Assembly (NCBI GenBank): GCA_963662175.1
Contig: OY759221.1
Location: 21,253,027-21,317,026 of the forward strand
Reading direction: 5' to 3'
DNA from: Aradus depressus
Lineage: Eukaryota; Arthropoda; Insecta; Hemiptera; Aradidae
DNA: 64,000 bases
Shown: positions 9,714-18,279 of the stretch, one piece after another
Numbering within the stretch: position 1 is the stretch's first letter
Layout of the letters: every line of letters begins with the position of its first letter
Program-made: the position numbers and the translations under genes
The notes under the pieces: model-generated
What the model was told of the DNA's origin: nothing
The model's input: the letters and a program-made list of their open reading frames with translations, nothing else
Databases searched by the model: none

Positions 9714-9737
9714 GTATAGTAATAAATAAATAAATAA
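9714..9737 (+). mobile_element. Micro-insertion: 24-bp LINE tail with TSD
   Basis: A 24-base segment (start gtatagtaataaat) is flanked by an exact 11-bp direct repeat, atcagacatta (9703-9713 and 9738-9748). It matches the tail of the LINE ending at 7466 (gtagtaataaataaataaa). Best read as an extremely 5'-truncated retrotransposition. Confidence 0.65.
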
Positions 9738-9825
9738 ATCAGACATTATGGCGATTTCAAGTGATGTGAGGCAATACATTCTGACTGTACTTTTTTTTCT
9801 GCCTTTCTAAACGATCAAATTATGA

Positions 9826-10267
9826 CGCAGGATGTCAAAAATAAGGTAGTCTGACCTCTCACAGATTTTTTATTTAAGTAAGCTAGCCGGCTTTCGAGGT
9901 TTCCCTCATCATCAGGCAGTCTGATAAAAATTTGAATAAACTAAATAATAAAAATAATTAAATAAAAATCTACAACAAACATTAACAATTTAAAATATCA
10001 TGGATGGGGACAGACGAGTTATTCCTGTCCACCATCTGAGTCACAGTTGTGACTCAGATGGTGGACAGGAATAACTCGTCTGTCCCCATCCATGATATTT
10101 TAAATTGTTAATGTTTGTTGTAGATTTTTATTTATTTATTTTTATTATTTAGTTTATTCAAATTTTTATCAGACTGCCTGATGATGAGGGAAACCTCGAA
10201 AGCCGGCTAGCTTACTTAAATGAAAAATCTGTGAGAGGTCAGACTACCTTATTTTTGACATCCTGCG
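9826..10267. repeat. 442-bp near-perfect palindrome
   Basis: Two 221-bp arms are inverse complements with about two mismatches and essentially no loop; the centre lies at 10046/10047 within gagtcacagttgtgactc. Each arm carries the hammerhead-like repeat family also found at 38.5 and 59.8-60.3 kb. It is a head-to-head pair of one repeat, a foldback element or an assembly artefact. Confidence 0.95.
10171..10216 (+). ncRNA. Hammerhead-ribozyme-like motif in palindrome arm
   Basis: CTGATGA at 10178-10184, an extra T, stem II GAGG/CCTC around GAAA, then GAAA (10198-10201), self-complementary AGCCGGCT and TA before the expected cut. The mirrored copy lies on the minus strand at about 9877-9922. 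Stem I has only 2-3 pairs. Confidence 0.5.
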
Positions 10268-11097
10268 AAATAATCACTTCTCACTACATCAGCCATCTTC
10301 ATATCAAATTATGAATTGATATTTTTTACTAACAAAGCCAATGAAAGCAGTTTTTTTTTTTTTTCAATTATAAAGTCATTGATAAATCAATTGTCCATAG
10401 CGTAAATATCGCTGCGTTTATCACATATGAGGAGAGCCGGTGTGGGTGAGTTATGTTGGCAGCCGTGGGTAATTACTGGAAGTGCTTTGTTCTCGATGGG
10501 ATAGAGAATGGAAAAACATTCATTCACTTCACGAAATGAACGCCAACAACGGATTGAAAAACAATGGAATCAGTATTTAAACAATATTTACATCATATGT
10601 GAGGCTGTAAACATGATCAACAACATGAGCCATTATACCATCCATTGCTGAAGAACATTTTAGTTTCATAAGTTCTTCTTTTTTCTATGGACAGTATTGA
10701 TAAGTCCGATAGCCGTTCTTGTCTCCACTTTTTTCGATGAATCTATGAAAATAAGGGGTTGAGACGGTTTTTTTTTGTAAAAACATTACTACTCATAAAA
10801 TAAAAAATAAAAAATCTATATAAAGAATTGTACATAATAAGCAATATAACAACTAAATAAAAATATACCAATAATATTGAAATAGTAAAATCATATGACT
10901 ATGGATAACATTTTACGATTTTTTGCTTACGCATGTTGGAACTCCTCTAGCTTGGGGACCTTTTGACGTGAAAACGTCTATTCGCTCGTTAAGCACAGTG
11001 ATAGCCGGTCAAACTTTCTTGTGTTACAAAATACCGTCAGATTTCAATCGATAATAACTACGAGACTAATAATGCGATAACAACGGTTGAGGTCACA
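10268..11097. other. No gene recognised
   Basis: Starts with the tail of the palindrome family (aataatcacttctcactacatcagcc), then AT-rich DNA without coding or known repeats. The block 10920-11090 is less AT-rich and could be the leader of the small ORF that follows. Confidence 0.4.
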
Positions 11098-11211
11098 ATG
11101 GATAGAGCATGTCTGTACGTGTTAGTTGTACCTACAGTGTTTGTTTTCGGACTAGTTTGGGCGCCGGCGGATGATTGCTGCGAATTGGCGTTGTGTAAAA
11201 TTATAAATTAG
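11098..11211 (+). CDS. Small ORF with signal-peptide-like sequence, hypothetical
   Basis: 37 codons from ATG 11098 to TAG 11211. After MDRACLY comes a hydrophobic stretch (VLVVPTVFVFGLVWA) followed by a cysteine-bearing tail (DDCCELALC). It looks like a secretion signal plus the start of a small Cys-rich peptide, and the ATG context (cacaATGg) is reasonable for insects. No homologue is recognised. It is short enough to be chance, or it could be a first exon. Confidence 0.25.
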   Translation: MDRACLYVLVVPTVFVFGLVWAPADDCCELALCKIIN

Positions 11212-11267
11212 TATAGCGTGATGACGCGTTTAGATAGGACGTTGTTTCGGGTGTTATTGTAAAGAGC

Positions 11268-11579
11268 TTGAAAGGCACTACTAGGACTCAAAGTGAAACA
11301 ATAAAAATATTTGCCAAAATATATGTAAAAATCTGTATTAAATTGAAAATTGCAAAAAATTTGAAGATTTCGTCTCATATGAATCGTAAATATGCGCGAA
11401 ATTATAGAAAACGCAAATCAGAAGAAATCTCGCATCAAAAGATTGATCTGTACAAAAGTAGTTGGTATAAAAAAAGTACGTTAAGCTTGGGTCCCGAATC
11501 TAGTAGTGGATATGGCCTAGAAGTTAATGCCCGGGCACTATTTCAAATTTTAAAGATCATATACTATTTGAGCAAATAA
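11268..11579 (+). CDS. Unidentified lysine-rich ORF
   Basis: An open frame of 103 codons lacking a good ATG at its start (it opens on TTG; the first ATG is about 37 codons in). It is rich in K, I and S, with a basic block RKYARNYRKRK and then SSGYGLEVNARALFQ. It abuts LINE coding at 11581 in another frame, so it may be upstream LINE or host sequence. I do not recognise it. Confidence 0.25.
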   Translation: MKGTTRTQSETIKIFAKIYVKICIKLKIAKNLKISSHMNRKYARNYRKRKSEEISHQKIDLYKSSWYKKSTLSLGPESSSGYGLEVNARALFQILKIIYYLSK

Positions 11580-11580
11580 T

Positions 11581-12025
11581 TATAGCTCTTTTAAGGAAGA
11601 GACTAGAAGGACTGCCCACATCCGAAATCTCTGTAAGTGATTACGTTAAATACATCAAGGAAAAAGTATGCATCAAATGGCAGATTCGGTGGCTCGGAAT
11701 GGCCGATAATAAGCTAAGGATCATCAAAAGCTCCACTCGAGTTTGGAACACTTCAATAAGAGAAAAAAGGAAAGAAGTAATAATTTTGACTCGGTTACGT
11801 ATAGGGCAGAGCAGGCTGACCCATGGATATCTGATGGCTCAGGAATCTATACTCTGTGTGAGGTGGGACTCTGTCAGATATCCTTACTGAATGCATGGCA
11901 TATAGTTTCCACTCAGAATGTCAACCTTGCGGTGGACATTTCCGAAATTCTATCTAATAATTGCTCCCAATATACCCAACTATTTCATTTCTTGCACTTC
12001 ACAAACCTTCTATCTAAATTATAAA
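11581..12025 (+). pseudogene. Jockey-like LINE ORF2 C-terminus, decayed
   Basis: Reading from 11581: LLRKRLEGLPTSEISVSDY, YIKEKVCIKWQIRW, NKLRIIKSSTRVW and ILTRLRIGQSRLTHGYLM. This is the linker after RNase H in jockey-like ORF2, paralogous to 4.6-4.9 kb (RLRLGHTKLTHSYLL). The following knuckle is frameshifted near 11860 and its cysteines are mostly lost (NVNLAVDISEILSNNCSQY). No clear poly(A) or TSD. An old fragment. Confidence 0.75.
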
Positions 12026-12229
12026 ACAAAATTGTCTTCATCACATAGCCTTTATATTCCGTATACAGTAATCTCGACCTTTATTATTATTATTAATCTA
12101 CGCCTTTCCAAATTAGGCCGCTAGGACCCCCACAGACCTGCATCCATCAGGTATCCATGACTCCCGTGGTCGAAATGCCTTGAAAAGGTAGGGAAGGGGG
12201 ACATCAGAGGAGGGGGCTCAACTGGAGAG

Positions 12230-12490
12230 CCCGTACCTGGTGGTCTTAGTGAAGCAGGGGCGGCTCCGATGGCTGGGGCATTTACAGAGGATGGAACCAG
12301 ACAGATTGTCGAGGAGGATACTGGAGGGAAACCCGGGACGACTATAAAGAAGAGGTAGACCCCGCTTACGTTGGGTAGAGGACGATGGGTGTGAGAAGAT
12401 GGAGACGGGAGGCCGAGGATAGAGAAGAATGGCGGAAGATCGTTGCGGAGGCCCAGGTTCAACAAGGACCGTAGCGCCGGGAAAAGTAAG
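12230..12490 (+). pseudogene. LINE ORF2 C-terminus of the RLRWLGH type, decayed
   Basis: Plus-strand reading gives RLRWLGHLQRMEPDRLSRR, a stop, RRGRPRLRWVEDDG, and after a frameshift EEWRKIVAEAQVQQGP and a stop. It is the same family as 49754-50315: both end in GP, stop, and cgtagcgccg. This distal domain follows the RT in several non-LTR clades. The opposite-strand open frame here is only a shadow. Confidence 0.75.
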
Positions 12491-12645
12491 TAAAGTAATG
12501 AATTTATCGACACAAAATTTAGTATGTGGATTTAGGTCAACAAAGGTCGACTAGTTTTTGAGAGGGAGCAAAAAACTAATTGACTAATTCGTTCTGGGGA
12601 AGTACATTACCGGTGATTTACCGACGACATTTTTTATAAGCTTTA
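12491..12645 (+). repeat. Repeat A fragment
   Basis: aatgaatttatcgacacaaaatttagtatgtgg, then ggggaagtacattaccggtgattt. It resumes directly after the LINE tail, so the LINE landed in repeat A. Confidence 0.75.
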
Positions 12646-13135
12646 TAAATGTACAAGATTTTATTACAACTTTCACATGACTAATGGAGTTTTACGAATG
12701 CCGAAGAGGACTACAGAGACAGGTTTGACTGCGGTAGCTATGCTGAGTACAGGATGATGAGCCTGGAAATGAACCCAGTGCTATGTTGATGTTGATAGCA
12801 CCCCCCCCATCCCCTCTAACACGGCCAAATTTACAATTTAACTCCACCCCACGCCTACCAACCTTACTTCAATTTGAATGATTAAACGTATCCTGACCAC
12901 TCCATGAATAATTTATACGGTTGAAACAAGTGATCTAATGGCTTTACTCTTCTATCGACAGTTTTTTTTTTGTAATAAAGGGGGGATGTAGCCATAATGT
13001 ATTGGTGGTATCCTAATGTATGGGTGGTACCCTAATGTAATGGGTGGTATAAAATAAGACCTGTTATAGGCCCTCGAATGGAGTTATACAGGAACTAACA
13101 ACCGCAATATATATGGATTTATAACTTTTTTACAC
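12646..13135. other. No gene; short 20-bp repeats
   Basis: No coding. Contains three imperfect units of taatgtatNggtggta at 12994-13050. Confidence 0.5.
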
Positions 13136-13139
13136 CTAT

Positions 13140-13620
13140 AGTATAAAGAAGTATTGTAATTGTGCAAAAATCCGAGTTCGAGGTTTCAATGGATTTTCAC
13201 GTTTCAAGATTCTCTGAATACGTTTTGACCATTTTCACAATGGTGTCTGTCCGTGCGTATGTGTGCGCGTGTATGTGATTGGAAAGTTCTGAGCGCTCAG
13301 GTTAGATTTTGCCCGAAATCGGACGAAAATTGAGACCACTTTACTCCGGGGCCTAACTACATTTTACAAGATACAACTTATGTTTAAGATCTAATCAAAA
13401 ATCTTTTCAAGTAAAAGTTGTAGAGAAAATTGAAGTATATATTTTATATGAGAAACATTTTTTTGCAGTTACTCCGGTTATTGAGATTAATGCCGAAAAC
13501 CGTTCTGAAATTTTGAAATACATATTTTTTGACGTTTCCTTGATTTACCCGAAAACGTAAGTCGTATCGAAAAATCGGTTCCCACTGTTGAAATGGCAAT
13601 ATCACTGTTAGCATAAAAGT
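13140..13620 (+). repeat. Repeat B, most complete copy
   Basis: Reference copy: gtattgtaattgtgcaaaaa, tacgttttgaccattttcac, tttacaagatacaactta, tgatttacccgaaaacgtaagtc. Parts recur at 3.0-4.3, 19.4-19.8 (inverted) and 57.7-57.9 kb. No coding frame. Confidence 0.7.
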
Positions 13621-14184
13621 CACATTTTTATAAAAAATATAAATGATTCACAGACGAGGTTTTTGACATGAAACGTCTTTCATTTCGGTTAGTAGGGTGT
13701 CGCTTGCTAAAACCGCATATAACGAAAACATGTAACTCTAATATCGCAACCGTACTACCCGCGCGCTATACTTTGATATCGTTGTGGAGAAGAAAGAAGC
13801 CATTACTCGATCACGCATGTATCGCGTGCGCAGATGGCGCCATTGTCGCAATCGTAGCTAAATTTAGCTTCACAGAGGCATAGCTCAGCAGTACGTTTGT
13901 CGATCAGAGCGGGAGTGGTCGCGTTTGAGAGAGCTCACTCTGCCGAAGTAGATAATAATCCATCGAACTCAAACCGGGGCTTTTCAGGAGTTACAAGTGT
14001 GTAATTTTTGCAGAAATTTGACGGTTGCTCGGCTATATCCTCTGTAGCATGCACAAGACGTTTCACGTACCCCACTTTGGCTGCGTTCCGTATACAACTT
14101 GTATTTTTATTTTTGAACCTGTGGAATAATAACTCCTCACTACAACAGCCAACTTTATATTAAATGGCTTTGGTCATGGTTATG
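13621..14184. other. No gene recognised
   Basis: A 71-codon open frame at 13668-13883 has no recognisable content. Around 14110-14160, aataataactcctcactac and cagccaactttatatt are a decayed end of the 9.8-10.3 kb repeat family. Confidence 0.45.
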
Positions 14185-14334
14185 TATGGTTTTCAGCGTC
14201 ATCTACGTAACTAACGGCTGGTAGATGTAGAATGAATGGTTTTCAGCGTCATCTACGTAACTAACGGCTGGTAGATGTAGAATGTATGGTTTTCAGCGTC
14301 ATCTACGTAACTAAGGGCTGGTAGATGTAGATAT
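14185..14334 (+). repeat. 50-bp tandem repeat x3
   Basis: Three units with period 50 (ttttcagcgtc at 14190, 14240 and 14290), almost identical. Each can fold through catctac ... gtagatg. Confidence 0.92.
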
Positions 14335-14431
14335 GACATATAGGATACTTGACCGATTTTTTTTTTCCAGTTTCTGAAAGATCAGATGTTGCGAACAACA
14401 AAATATATATGATGTAATATTCAAGTGAATT

Positions 14432-14794
14432 AAGGGCGCCGGTAGCTCAGTGGTATGCGTGCTTGACTTCTGAGCTCAAGGTCGTGGGTTCGTAACCCGA
14501 CCGAGGCCCTTAGTTTATTTTATCTGGGAGGTAAAATAAACTTAAGCACGCCGTCCTTCGGATGGGACGTTAAGCGATGGTCCCGAGCCTGTACGATGTC
14601 AGGTACTAGTTAAAGGTCCCTACCCTAGATGAATAAAAATTTAGGGTAGGCAAAATTTAGGACTCCCACAGTAGAGTCGGGCTCATGTGGACTCTGGTGG
14701 ACCAGAGTGACGAAAGAGCGCTCTGGTAGTAGGCGATATGACCTCGTAGTTAAAGCCCGGGCATGAGTCATAAAACCTAACCTAACCTAACCTA
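14432..14794 (+). mobile_element. SINE-A, full length, reference copy
   Basis: Plus-strand SINE-A: tRNA-like head (14434 to about 14510), ggcccttagtttattttatc body, gcccgggcatgagtcataaa end and an (acctaa)n tail of about three units. Exact 10-bp TSD caagtgaatt (14422-14431 and 14795-14804). A small internal duplication near 14690 (actctggtggaccagagtg) is private to this copy. Confidence 0.95.
14443..14497 (+). promoter_or_regulatory. Internal RNA polymerase III promoter of SINE-A
   Basis: A-box TAGCTCAGTGGT at 14443-14454 and B-box GGTTCGTAACC at 14487-14497, with tRNA-like spacing. The B-box departs from GGTTCGANTCC at one key base. These boxes show descent from a tRNA gene; activity of this copy is not known. 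Confidence 0.8.
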
Positions 14795-14804
14795 CAAGTG
14801 AATT

Positions 14805-15880
14805 GGGAAGATACATAAAAGGTGTGGCGGATGTAAGGGGCCCAACGATACAATGATGGATTGCCCAAACATCATTTTTTCTCCCCTCATTGGCTTCTCT
14901 TTATAAGCCCCAGAACAAGGCATTTTGTTAAACTCCACGTTCCACGTCCATTAATTTTCCCTACAATTTTCTGTAAGAACGCTTTTTACGCCAGTCAGTC
15001 GCTTAGAAAATGAAACTCAGAATATAAAACTACATCTCATTAATTTTGACTATAGTATTTATCTTAAAGAATGAGATAGAAAATAAAGGAATGAATTGAT
15101 GTTTGATTTCCATAAGTCAACGACCACTAAACAAGTTTGAATGGGTTGCACCAAAGGACCTTAGCACCCTTCCAGATATTCCCTCCGTTAAGCTTCCTTG
15201 TTAATCTCTTCCTGTCCTATCTGGATCCTTTATATAAAACCTAATCTCCTAAAGACCTTCTGTGATAACATCATTGTCAAAGATGTGAAATCTTGTACCC
15301 AAAATCTATGTTTTCTCATTTTTTTTTTAAATTTATTCTCTTGTTCTATTAAAGCAGCCATAACTATAAATGTGATACTAGCAATAAATTTTGTTCTCGG
15401 TGTCATTTTGACAACTGTTTTCTAATCGGAACGATAACAAACGTTTGTCAACCTGCTGCTGTTTGCAAGAAGAAAAAATGTAAACATTCTATTACAAACA
15501 TTCACAAACATTTTGGGAAAATATTTTTTTGGTGGATATGCACCTTAAGCCATACATAAATATTCAAACATACTATAAACACAGGTACCCTGTTAAATAT
15601 TATATAATTATTATTATTATTGTTATTATACTAGAAATATTACTATTGACCACTCCCTATACTGACAGATATCCACTTCTCATATTGAGGGATGGCAGAC
15701 AATTCTTCAGAACTAAATGGCTCGAGAGCTATGTGGAGGTGGCATCAATATCGCATTCCGTTCCCAGCCGGAATTTCATATAGCCCCTTCGGACAACATC
15801 CAGCCACCCCTTCGGTAGGCTATATTCTCAAGATACCTCTTCATATATGATTTCTATAATTTCTTCTCATTGGGGGCCAT
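14805..15880. other. No gene recognised
   Basis: About 1.1 kb without coding or recognised repeats. Two open frames (15198-15425, 15529-15783) are AT-rich with hydrophobic, low-information translations. Confidence 0.45.
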
Positions 15881-16078
15881 GGTGGGCCGTGCGGACTAGA
15901 GCATAGGGCTTTGGTCGCATGGTCTCACCATGGTTTGCGGGTTCGAATCCCGTCCGGGAGAGAGTTTTATTTCGTAGATAGCCCGGGGCCATGGCTGTCG
16001 TAAATAACTAGATAACACAGTCACATGGCTAATATGCATCGTACATAAGGCCAAAAAAAAACAAAAAAAAAAAAAAAA
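15881..16078 (+). mobile_element. SINE-B (class II tRNA-derived), copy 1
   Basis: Head with a perfect B-box GGTTCGAATCC (15940-15950). The piece atgg tctca ccat before it fits the long variable arm of a Leu/Ser-type tRNA. The body runs gttttatttcgtagatag to aataacta, then atggctaatatgc (16025-16037) and cataaggcca (16044-16053), then poly(A). A second copy lies at 39.3 kb. The 3' end matches the LINE at 6.5 kb. Confidence 0.9.
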
Positions 16079-16284
16079 CTCTATTGTGGGAGTTCTAAAT
16101 GTTGTCTACATTTATTCACCTGGAGGACTACGTACAGGCTCGAGACCATAACGTAACGACCAATCCGAAGGACGGCGTGCTCATGGTTTTTTCACTTCAC
16201 AGATAAAAAACCTCAGAGCTTCCTGTTTCGAACTCCCTGAGATCAGAGGGCAAGTATGCTACCTCTGAGCTACCGGCAACCTCA
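16079..16284 (-). mobile_element. SINE-A, diverged, tail lost
   Basis: Minus-strand copy from ctctattgtgggagttc to the head (ctctgagctaccggc). The TTAGG end is missing where it meets the SINE-B poly(A), so SINE-B probably inserted into or replaced it. Well diverged (about one change in six by eye). The head is of the ttcgaa type. Confidence 0.8.
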
Positions 16285-16394
16285 AATAGCCTATGGAGTC
16301 CATAGACTGCAAAACAAGTATCCAATAGTAGAAAATTGAAAATGGCGTCGAATAAGCAGGTGATACATTATTGCGCCTTCAAAGGTATTATTAT

Positions 16395-17042
16395 GAAGTA
16401 TATTATAGCTAGGAAAGCTACTCGGGGATTCATTATTAATTAACCCACTAGTAGAAAAATAAATTGTGAAGTAGATTATAGCTAAGAAAGCTACTCCGGG
16501 ATTCATTATTAATTAACCCATTAGTAGAAAAATAAATTGTGAAGTAGATTATAGCTAGGAAAGCTACTCGGGGATTCATTATTAATTAACCCATTAGTAG
16601 AAAAATAAATTGTGAAGTAGATTATAGCTAAGAAAGCTACTCCGGGATTCATTATTAATTAACCCATTAGTAGAAAAATAAATTGTGAAGTAGATTATAG
16701 CTAGGAAAGCTACTCGGGGATTCATTATTAATTAACCCACTAGTAGAAAAATAAATTGTGAAGTAGAATATAGCTAGGAAAGCTACTCGGGGATTCATTA
16801 TTAATTAACCCATTAGTAGAAAAATAAATTGTGAAGTAGAATATAGCTAAGAAAGCTACTCGGGGATTCATTATTAATTAACCCATTAGTAGAAAAATAA
16901 ATTGTGAAGTAGATTATAGCTAGGAAAGCTACTCGGGGATTCATTATTAATTAACCCACTAGTAGAAAAAAAAATTGTGAAGTAGAATATAGCTAGGAAA
17001 GCTACTCGGGGATTCATTATTAATTAACCCACTAGTAGAAAA
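16395..17042. repeat. 73-bp satellite array, about 8.9 units
   Basis: Unit starts at 16395, 16468, 16541, 16614, 16687, 16760, 16833, 16906 and 16979, exactly 73 bp apart. The unit core is aaagctactcggggattc followed by attattaattaaccc. Two variants alternate in units 1-4 (ctaggaaa/ctcgg against ctaagaaa/ctccg), giving a 146-bp higher-order pattern. Non-coding. Confidence 0.97.
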
Positions 17043-17536
17043 AGGAAAATACATTTTCGAACTCTATACAAAGACCCTTTTAAAAAATTCATTGCGTGTG
17101 GGGCAGTACGGGCCCTACATATTCATACGGCCTACAATAAGAATACCGTTTCATCCTAGCCCCCCTGGTAAAAAAAATACCATTGGCTGGCTTCACTCTC
17201 ATCGTTCTGTCAGATACACGGAGTTGACCTACGGTAAACATTGAAACAAAATGGGGAGGCATAGAGGGGTTGCCCCCTCTGTATTTTTTCCAAGTCAGCG
17301 CTCTCTTCCTATTTATGCCAATGGTTTAAGTCAATTTTGAATAAATAATGTAAAAAAAATTTATTCGAGCTGAGGATATATATTCCTGGTGATTCACCGA
17401 CGAATTTTTTTCATATTCTGATATTTTCAAATTGTATTTCAATTTTTGATGAGGTACTCCTTATGCTGTCTCATTATGGAAAACAAACATGCTTCAACAC
17501 TACTTTAAAAATCAGTAAAAGTTAGTAATTGTAGCT
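17043..17536. other. No gene recognised
   Basis: No coding. The part near 17370-17410 (cctggtgattcaccgacgaa) is the end of repeat A. Confidence 0.45.
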
Positions 17537-17708
17537 CAAGTCCGGGCTTTAATTACGTGGTCATATCGCCTACTACCAGAGTGTTTTTCGTCGCTCTGGT
17601 GGACATGATCCCAACTGTACTATGGAAGTCCTCCAGACTCGGGACAATCTCTGAACGTCCTCCTTGGAGGATGGCATGCTCCAAGTTTTGTCATCTCCCA
17701 GAGAGATC
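17537..17708 (-). mobile_element. SINE-A, diverged fragment
   Basis: tccgggctttaattacgtggtcatatcgcctactaccagag is followed by a compressed body ending ctcccagagagat. Lacks both head and tail. Older than the neighbouring copy at 17729. Confidence 0.78.
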
Positions 17709-17728
17709 TTTTTCAAAATTAAAATATA

Positions 17729-18069
17729 GGTTAGGTTAGGTTTTATGACTCATGCCCGGGCTTCAACTACGAGGTCATATTGCCTACTATCAGAGCGCTC
17801 TTTCGTCACTCTGGTGGACATGAGCCCGACTCTACTGTGGGAGTCCTAAATTTTGTCTACCCTAAATTTTTATTCATCTAGGGCAGAGGTCTGTAACGAG
17901 TACCTGACATCGTACAAGCTCGGGACTATCGCTTAACGTCCCAGCCGAAGGATGGCGTGCTTAAGCTTATTTTACCCCAGATTAAATAAACTAAGGGCCT
18001 CGGTCGGGTTTCGAACCCACGATCTTGAGCTCAGAAGACAAGACATACCACTGAGCTACCTGCGCCCTC
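17729..18069 (-). mobile_element. SINE-A, full length
   Basis: Minus strand, exact 12-bp TSD aattaaaatata (17717-17728 and 18070-18081). Intact head with the B-box GGTTCGAAACC and a gatcttgagctc arm, the 'A' subtype shared with copies at 26.7 and 37.3 kb. Confidence 0.95.
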
Positions 18070-18111
18070 AATTAAAATATATAAAAAATGATCTAAGAAG
18101 TTTCATGTAAA

Positions 18112-18269
18112 GACCCCTAACATAGGTGAATAAAAATTTAGAGTAGGCAAAATTTAGGACTCCCACAGTAGAGTCGGGCTCATGTCCATCAGAGTGACGA
18201 AAGAGCGCTCAGGTAGTAGGCGATATGACCTCGTATTAAAGCCCGGGCATGAGTCATAAAACCTAACCC
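18112..18269 (+). mobile_element. SINE-A, 5'-truncated with TSD
   Basis: Plus-strand 3' half only (gacccctaac to aaaacctaacc) yet flanked by the direct repeat ttcatgtaaa (18102-18111 and 18270-18279). Truncation with TSD shows LINE-style target-primed reverse transcription that stopped early. Confidence 0.9.
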
Positions 18270-18279
18270 TTCATGTAAA

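Noticed and set aside
12121..12513. 130-codon minus-strand open frame
   Set aside because: Antisense shadow of the RLRWLGH LINE domain on the plus strand.
14434..14510. Functional tRNA gene
   Set aside because: The head is joined to a repeated body and tail, is flanked by a TSD and recurs many times. It is the SINE-A head.
15881..15960. Functional Leu/Ser tRNA gene
   Set aside because: Two copies share the same non-tRNA body and poly(A) and no intact acceptor stem is visible. It is SINE-B.
16395..17042. CRISPR-like array of evenly spaced repeats
   Set aside because: Units are contiguous 73-bp tandem repeats without unique spacers, in a eukaryotic context. It is a satellite.
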